Assembly (NCBI GenBank): GCA_030648675.1
Contig: JAUSGV010000010.1
Coordinates: forward strand, 1-15,910
Origin: Dehalococcoidales bacterium
GTDB taxonomy: Bacteria > Chloroflexota > Dehalococcoidia > Dehalococcoidales > UBA2162
Length of the DNA: 15,910 nucleotides
Reading direction: 5' to 3'
The translations under genes were made by a program, and so were the position numbers. The notes under the pieces were generated by a model. It was given only the letters and a program-made list of their open reading frames with translations, had not been told where the DNA came from and made no database searches. Positions 11,937 to 15,910 of this stretch are shown here, piece by piece. The number at the start of each line of letters is the position of its first letter. Within the stretch, counting starts at the first letter, position 1.

Positions 11937-14558
11937 TTGACCAGCGACGAGATTCGTGCCTCTTTTTTGAGCTTTTTTGAGAGCAAGGGACATTCGATCA
12001 TTCCCAGTTCTTCGCTTATCCCGCAAGGCGATCCCACTCTTTTACTCACCACCGCCGGCATGGTGCAGTTCAAGCCCTATTTCCTGGGGCTGGAAACCCC
12101 GCCCAATCCGAAATTGACCACGTGCCAGAAGTGCTTCCGCACTACCGATATCGACAGCGTGGGCGATCCCACTCACCTGACTTTCTTCGAAATGCTGGGA
12201 AACTTCAGCATCGGCGATTACTTCAAAAAAGAAGCCATCGCCTGGGCGTGGGAATACGTTACCAAGCATCTGAAGATGCCGCCGGAGAAGCTGTGGATAA
12301 CTATCTTTCTCGACGACGATGAGGCGTTCCATATCTGGCGCAATATTGGTGTTCCCGAAAGCAGGATAGTCCGTCTGGGCGAGGCATCAAACTTCTGGGG
12401 TCCAGCGGGCGATTCCGGTCCTTGCGGACCATGCAGCGAGATACATTACGACCTCGGGCCGAAGGCTAAGTGCGAAGCCGATAAGTGCGTGCCGGGCTGC
12501 GACTGTGGACGCTACGTCGAGATCTGGAACCTTGTCTTCACCCAATACAACCAGGACAAGAACGGCAAACGTACCAACCTGCCCAAACCGAATATCGATA
12601 CCGGCATGGGATTGGAGCGATTGACCGTTATCATGCAGAACAAGAAGTCAGTGTACGAGACGACGATTTTTGCCCCGCTTTTGCAGCATATCGGCTCGCT
12701 ATGCGGGAAGAAATACGGCGACGATGCGAACACCGACCTTTTGATACGGGTGGTCGCCGAACACAGCCGCGGCATCGCCTTTCTCATCGGCGACGGCGTC
12801 CAGCCGTCGAACGAGGGGCGGGGTTATGTGCTGCGGCGACTTCTCCGCCGTGCCGTACTGTTCGGCCGCAGGTTAGGACTGGAAAAGGCATTCCTGGCGG
12901 AAATCGCCGGTGTTACCATCAAGCAGATGGGACACGTTTATCCCGAATTGAAGAAGCGGGAAGAAGTCATTCTCAAGATAATTGAGATGGAAGAGGCGAA
13001 GTTCAGCGAGACCCTGAGCATAGGCCTCGAACTCCTGGGTAAGGTCATGGACGAAGCGTCCGGTAAAAAGACGAAAAAGATTTCCGGCGCCGAGGCTTTC
13101 AAACTGTACGATACCTATGGCTTCCCGGTCGACCTCACGGCCGTGATTGCGAAAGAACGCGGTTTCACCGTCGACATAAAGGGCTTCGAGGCCGAGATGG
13201 AGAAGCAGCGCGAAAGGGCTCGGGCGAGCCAGAAGTTTGAAACTGCGGAAGGTGCCGGCGTCAGCCGGGCACTAGACATAAAGGCTACTAACTTTGTTGG
13301 TTACGGTACGTTGACACAGGAATCCACTATCCTCGGCATCCTGGTTAAAGACAAGGCGGTAAGCGAAGTAGAACTCGACCAGGAAGCCGGCATTATTCTG
13401 GAGTCTACCCCATTCTACGGTGAGATGGGCGGCCAGGTAGGGGATACCGGGGAGATTCGCGGCAGCCGCGGGAGATTCATTGTCACCGATACCGTCCGGC
13501 TGCGAGACAAGATCGTCCACCGGGGTAAGGTAGTGGAAGGTGTTTTACCGGTCGGGGACAAAGTGACCGCCGCAATCGATGAAGAACGGCGGCGGGATAT
13601 CCAGCGTAACCATACCGCCACCCACTTGCTCCATATGGCATTACGGCAAGTGATCGGGGAGCACGTCGAGCAGCGCGGCTCGCAGGTCGCTCCCGACCGC
13701 TTTACCTTCGATTTCTCGCACCTCACCGTGTTGACCCCGGAAGAACTACAAAAGGTACAGCGGCTCGTCAACGATGTTGTCCGCCGCGACCTCCCGGTAA
13801 CCGCCGAAGAAATGCCTTACAAGGAGGCGATTAAAGGCGGAGTTATCGCTCTGTTCGGCGAAAAATACGGTGAAAAGGTCCGCGTGCTACGCGTCGGTCA
13901 GCCGCCGGTCAGTGCCGAACTTTGCGGCGGTACCCACGTCTCGGCGACAGGTGAGATCGGCTTTTTGCATATCCTCAACGAACATAGCGTCGGTGCCGGG
14001 CTACGGCGCATCGAGGGCGTCACCGGGCGTTATGCCGAAGCCGCGATGGAAAAACTGGTTTCGGACTTGCGCTCCGTGGCCGGGAGCGTCGATACTTCGA
14101 CAGAAAATGTCGTGGATAAAGTTTGCGGCAAAGTTGCGGAATGCGAAATGGAGCACCGCCGCGCCGAAGGCTACGAAAAAGAACTGGCGAAGATAGAAAG
14201 CGATTCTCTGGTAAATAAGGTTGAAGTGATAAACGGCATTAAGGTGCTGGCGGTCAGGGTTTCCTCGAGGCATACCGACGTCCTGCGCGACATGAGCGAC
14301 ATGCTCCGCGAAAAACTCGGCAGCGCCATTATCGTTTTGGGCACCGTTTATGAAGACAAACCAGCATTTGTTGCGTCCGTAACTCCCGACCTCGTAGCTA
14401 AAGGCTTCGATGCGGGCAAGATAGTCCGCGAGGTTGCCAAAATCGCCGGTGGCGGTGGCGGCGGTAAACCCAATCTTGCTCAGGGAAGCGGAAAAGATAA
14501 ATCGCAGATCGACTCTGCCCTGAGGGTGGTTGCGAAACTGGTACAAGACCACAAGTAA
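11937..14558 (+). CDS. alaS: Alanyl-tRNA synthetase
   Basis: An 873-residue, full-length class II synthetase that charges tRNA-Ala and edits mischarged Ser and Gly. The N-terminal catalytic core begins TSDEIRASFLSFFESKGH and includes FFEMLGNFSIGDYFKKEAI and GPAGDSGPCGPCSEIHYD. A Cys-rich insertion follows (CEADKCVPGCDCGR), as in many non-proteobacterial enzymes. The editing-domain zinc ligands are H559 and H563 (HTATH) with C663 and H667 (CGGTH). The glycine-rich GGGGGGKPNLAQGSGKD near the end marks the C-Ala domain. The start is TTG at 11937, with AGGA 7 bases upstream. It is the second gene of an operon with the repeat protein. No intrinsic terminator is seen after it; A-rich repeats begin at the stop. 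Confidence 0.98.
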   Translation: MTSDEIRASFLSFFESKGHSIIPSSSLIPQGDPTLLLTTAGMVQFKPYFLGLETPPNPKLTTCQKCFRTTDIDSVGDPTHLTFFEMLGNFSIGDYFKKEAIAWAWEYVTKHLKMPPEKLWITIFLDDDEAFHIWRNIGVPESRIVRLGEASNFWGPAGDSGPCGPCSEIHYDLGPKAKCEADKCVPGCDCGRYVEIWNLVFTQYNQDKNGKRTNLPKPNIDTGMGLERLTVIMQNKKSVYETTIFAPLLQHIGSLCGKKYGDDANTDLLIRVVAEHSRGIAFLIGDGVQPSNEGRGYVLRRLLRRAVLFGRRLGLEKAFLAEIAGVTIKQMGHVYPELKKREEVILKIIEMEEAKFSETLSIGLELLGKVMDEASGKKTKKISGAEAFKLYDTYGFPVDLTAVIAKERGFTVDIKGFEAEMEKQRERARASQKFETAEGAGVSRALDIKATNFVGYGTLTQESTILGILVKDKAVSEVELDQEAGIILESTPFYGEMGGQVGDTGEIRGSRGRFIVTDTVRLRDKIVHRGKVVEGVLPVGDKVTAAIDEERRRDIQRNHTATHLLHMALRQVIGEHVEQRGSQVAPDRFTFDFSHLTVLTPEELQKVQRLVNDVVRRDLPVTAEEMPYKEAIKGGVIALFGEKYGEKVRVLRVGQPPVSAELCGGTHVSATGEIGFLHILNEHSVGAGLRRIEGVTGRYAEAAMEKLVSDLRSVAGSVDTSTENVVDKVCGKVAECEMEHRRAEGYEKELAKIESDSLVNKVEVINGIKVLAVRVSSRHTDVLRDMSDMLREKLGSAIIVLGTVYEDKPAFVASVTPDLVAKGFDAGKIVREVAKIAGGGGGGKPNLAQGSGKDKSQIDSALRVVAKLVQDHK

Positions 14559-14652
14559 TTTCCAAGATACAATAACACTAAAATCCCAAATCCCAAGATA
14601 CAAATACCAAACAAATACCAAATTCTAATTTCGAATAACCAAACATTTCGAT
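14559..14652. repeat. A-rich CCAAGATACAA repeat tract
   Basis: Units TTTCCAAGATACAATAAC, AATCCCAAATCCCAAGATAC, AAATACCAAACAAATACC, AATTCTAATTTCGAATAACC follow the alaS stop directly. The family matches 1849-1870 and 1145-1192. No gene is supported here. Confidence 0.6.
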
Positions 14653-14680
14653 TTTGGCATTCGCCTGTCGTGTCGTATGG

Positions 14681-14710
14681 TTGACACGATTTGCCCGTAA
14701 GGGGTACATT
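14681..14710 (+). promoter_or_regulatory. Promoter of the polytopic membrane protein gene
   Basis: Perfect TTGACA (14681-14686), an 18-base spacer and a weaker TACATT (14705-14710). The predicted start near 14717 leaves about 43 bases of leader with GGAGG (14747-14751), 8 bases before the ATG at 14760. Confidence 0.6.
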
Positions 14711-14759
14711 TGGCGCAGCAAATCGGAAAACAACCCTTGATTATGCGGAGGCATTCGAT

Positions 14760-15548
14760 ATGCAGCCGAGGACTAATCTTTCAACAAGCATCGCGGTAAT
14801 AGCGTTCCTAGGTGCAGCCGTTGGCGGCTTGTTGGGGTGGGGTACCGGCAGGGTTGCCTGGCCCAGCATAGAGAAATTTGACCAAATAACATATCCTGCC
14901 GGCTTAATCTCCGGCTTTCTTTCCTGCTTTCTTCTGTCTATAGGGTACTCGTTCACCATGATACATAGGCATTGGAAGGATTCTCCAAAAGTATCGATTC
15001 TTTTTGGGTCGGTAGCCGGCGTTCTGTCCGGCATGGCAACCGGTGCCGCTTACGCTTACGGTGAATGGTTTGTCGGACTAAAAGTCGACCGTGACATGAG
15101 CGGGGCCGCTTGGTTTAATGAGGTCGTTTTTATCGCAGTTTTAGGCGCCTTAATCGGCGGGGTCACTGGCACGATTATAAGTTTCATTATTCGGCCGCTT
15201 TTGGCTCTCAGGGTCATCAATAAGGGAAAGCACGACAGTCCGGCATTCCCGTTGTTCTCGTCCAAAGTGCCGCTCGTACTCGGTATTCTTACTGTATTTG
15301 CGTTCACCCTGGAATTGGTTGCCGTAATCACCTGGTATCGGACTTACTCGCCTTTCGCATTTTGGATGTGGCATTTAAACCTGCCGGTGTTCGTCTTCGG
15401 CACAATCAGCATGATCCTGAGTACTTTGTCATTAAGGGAAAGCAACTGGAAGGAAAAACGTGCTTTTTTGGGCTTTGTACTCGGTGGTATTGGATTAATT
15501 GGGATGTTGGAGCTGCAAACTTTTTTCCAAAACACAATTTTAGACTGA
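14760..15548 (+). CDS. Polytopic integral membrane protein of unknown function
   Basis: A 262-residue protein with about seven predicted membrane segments by eye: residues 11-30, 46-68, 79-101, 119-147, 170-192, 205-224 and 234-252. Several are Gly/Ala-rich (FLGAAVGGLLGWGTG, GSVAGVLSGMATGAA, VLGALIGGVTGTI), which suggests tight helix packing. The last four segments, after a short charged loop (INKGKHD), resemble the DUF-type four-helix membrane cores that are common in such genomes. No catalytic or transport motif is recognised. The start at 14760 is set by GGAGG 8 bases upstream; an in-frame ATG-less extension back to a GTG-like codon at 14691 lies in the promoter region. It stands alone between alaS and ruvX. 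Confidence 0.78.
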   Translation: MQPRTNLSTSIAVIAFLGAAVGGLLGWGTGRVAWPSIEKFDQITYPAGLISGFLSCFLLSIGYSFTMIHRHWKDSPKVSILFGSVAGVLSGMATGAAYAYGEWFVGLKVDRDMSGAAWFNEVVFIAVLGALIGGVTGTIISFIIRPLLALRVINKGKHDSPAFPLFSSKVPLVLGILTVFAFTLELVAVITWYRTYSPFAFWMWHLNLPVFVFGTISMILSTLSLRESNWKEKRAFLGFVLGGIGLIGMLELQTFFQNTILD

Positions 15549-15573
15549 TGTCCCCCAAGAAACATCCACCTCA

Positions 15574-15602
15574 TTGCGGCCAGATTAACTTTCCTATATT
15601 AT
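15574..15602 (+). promoter_or_regulatory. Weak candidate promoter for ruvX
   Basis: TTGCGG (15574-15579), a 17-base spacer and TATTAT (15597-15602). The -10 match is five of six and the -35 only three of six. It would give a leader of about 47 bases, whose last part (TTGGTTATTGGTTATTT) is an inverted copy of the CCAATAACCAA repeat. No ribosome-binding site precedes the ATG. Confidence 0.3.
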
Positions 15603-15655
15603 GATTTCGGAAATTCCCATTTGTATGGACATTGTTTCTTGGTTATTGGTTATTT

Positions 15656-15910
15656 ATGAAACGTATTTTAGCACTCGATATCGGTGACAGACGTATCGGC
15701 GTGGCCACGAGCGACACGCTCGGCATCTTGGCTACCCCACTGACTATTCTCGATCGCAAAAACGACGAACAAGTGTTTGCCTCCATAATCGGACTCGTTC
15801 AAAAGCACGATGCCGGCCGGATCGTCGCCGGCTTACCCCGTTCCTTGAGCAGCGGTATCGGTCAGCAGGCCGAAAAAGTCCTGGAGTTCGTCGAAAAACT
15901 AAAGCAGCAA
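15656..15910 (+). CDS. ruvX: RuvX/YqgF family putative Holliday junction resolvase, 5' part
   Basis: The first 85 residues are present; the gene runs off the window end without a stop. LALDIGDRRIGVATSD at the N terminus is the RNase H-like fold motif with the catalytic Asp at residue 8. VAGLPRSLSSGIGQQAEKV is the second conserved block (normally GLPxxxxGxxxxQ). The family acts on Holliday junctions or in 16S rRNA 5' maturation, and is about 140 residues long, so roughly 55 are missing. It lies downstream of alaS in the same direction, with one membrane protein gene between them. The ATG at 15656 fits the family start, although no ribosome-binding site is visible. Confidence 0.93.
   Translation, partial: MKRILALDIGDRRIGVATSDTLGILATPLTILDRKNDEQVFASIIGLVQKHDAGRIVAGLPRSLSSGIGQQAEKVLEFVEKLKQQ

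Noticed and set aside
12485..12985. 166-codon + strand frame
   Set aside because: Out-of-frame shadow inside alaS, Arg-rich with no motif.
14001..14621. 206-codon minus-strand frame
   Set aside because: Antisense to the alaS 3' end and extending into A-rich repeats.

Overview
The window looks like a chromosomal segment from an uncultured or strictly anaerobic bacterium, most likely Chloroflexota close to the Dehalococcoidia. This is inferred from gene content. An HMGL-family citrate or homocitrate synthase of the Re-citrate-synthase type sits beside a two-subunit LeuC/LeuD-type aconitase and an isocitrate dehydrogenase. Coding DNA has moderate GC. The gaps are AT-rich and packed with short interspersed repeats. 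No rRNA, tRNA, CRISPR array, prophage or transposase was recognised.

Layout. 1-96 holds the possible 3' end of a + strand gene, followed by about 350 bases of repeats. 444-1085 (-) is a SAM methyltransferase with a repeat inserted in frame. 1377-1820 (-) is a Cys-rich DUF3795 protein. 2105-5471 (+) encodes aconitase large subunit, aconitase small subunit and isocitrate dehydrogenase, separated by repeat-filled gaps and by a strong intrinsic terminator after the small subunit. 5492-5630 is a minisatellite. 5668-7242 (-) encodes a GIY-YIG protein and the citrate-synthase-like enzyme, convergent with the aconitase block. 7542-8141 (+) is a small membrane-anchored protein. 8513-9322 (+) is pyrF, convergent with a PIF1-type helicase at 9360-10844 (-). 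11052-14558 (+) is an operon of an undescribed repeat protein and alaS. 14760-15548 (+) is a polytopic membrane protein. 15656-15910 (+) is the start of ruvX, cut by the window edge.

How the genes work together. The synthase, aconitase and dehydrogenase can make a complete oxaloacetate plus acetyl-CoA to citrate to isocitrate to 2-oxoglutarate route, which anaerobes use to make glutamate. The isocitrate-type residues of the dehydrogenase and an Arg in the small-subunit specificity loop favour this over leucine biosynthesis.

Promoters with good -35/-10 hexamers lie upstream of the aconitase block, the synthase, the anchored protein, pyrF, the repeat-protein/alaS operon and the polytopic membrane protein. 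Two of them predict almost leaderless mRNAs.

The most unusual items are the alternating D/K-type repeat protein ahead of alaS, the repeat inserted into the methyltransferase, the G-quadruplex-like repeats (one lying between pyrF and a PIF1 helicase gene), and the repeat mosaic that fills nearly every gap.
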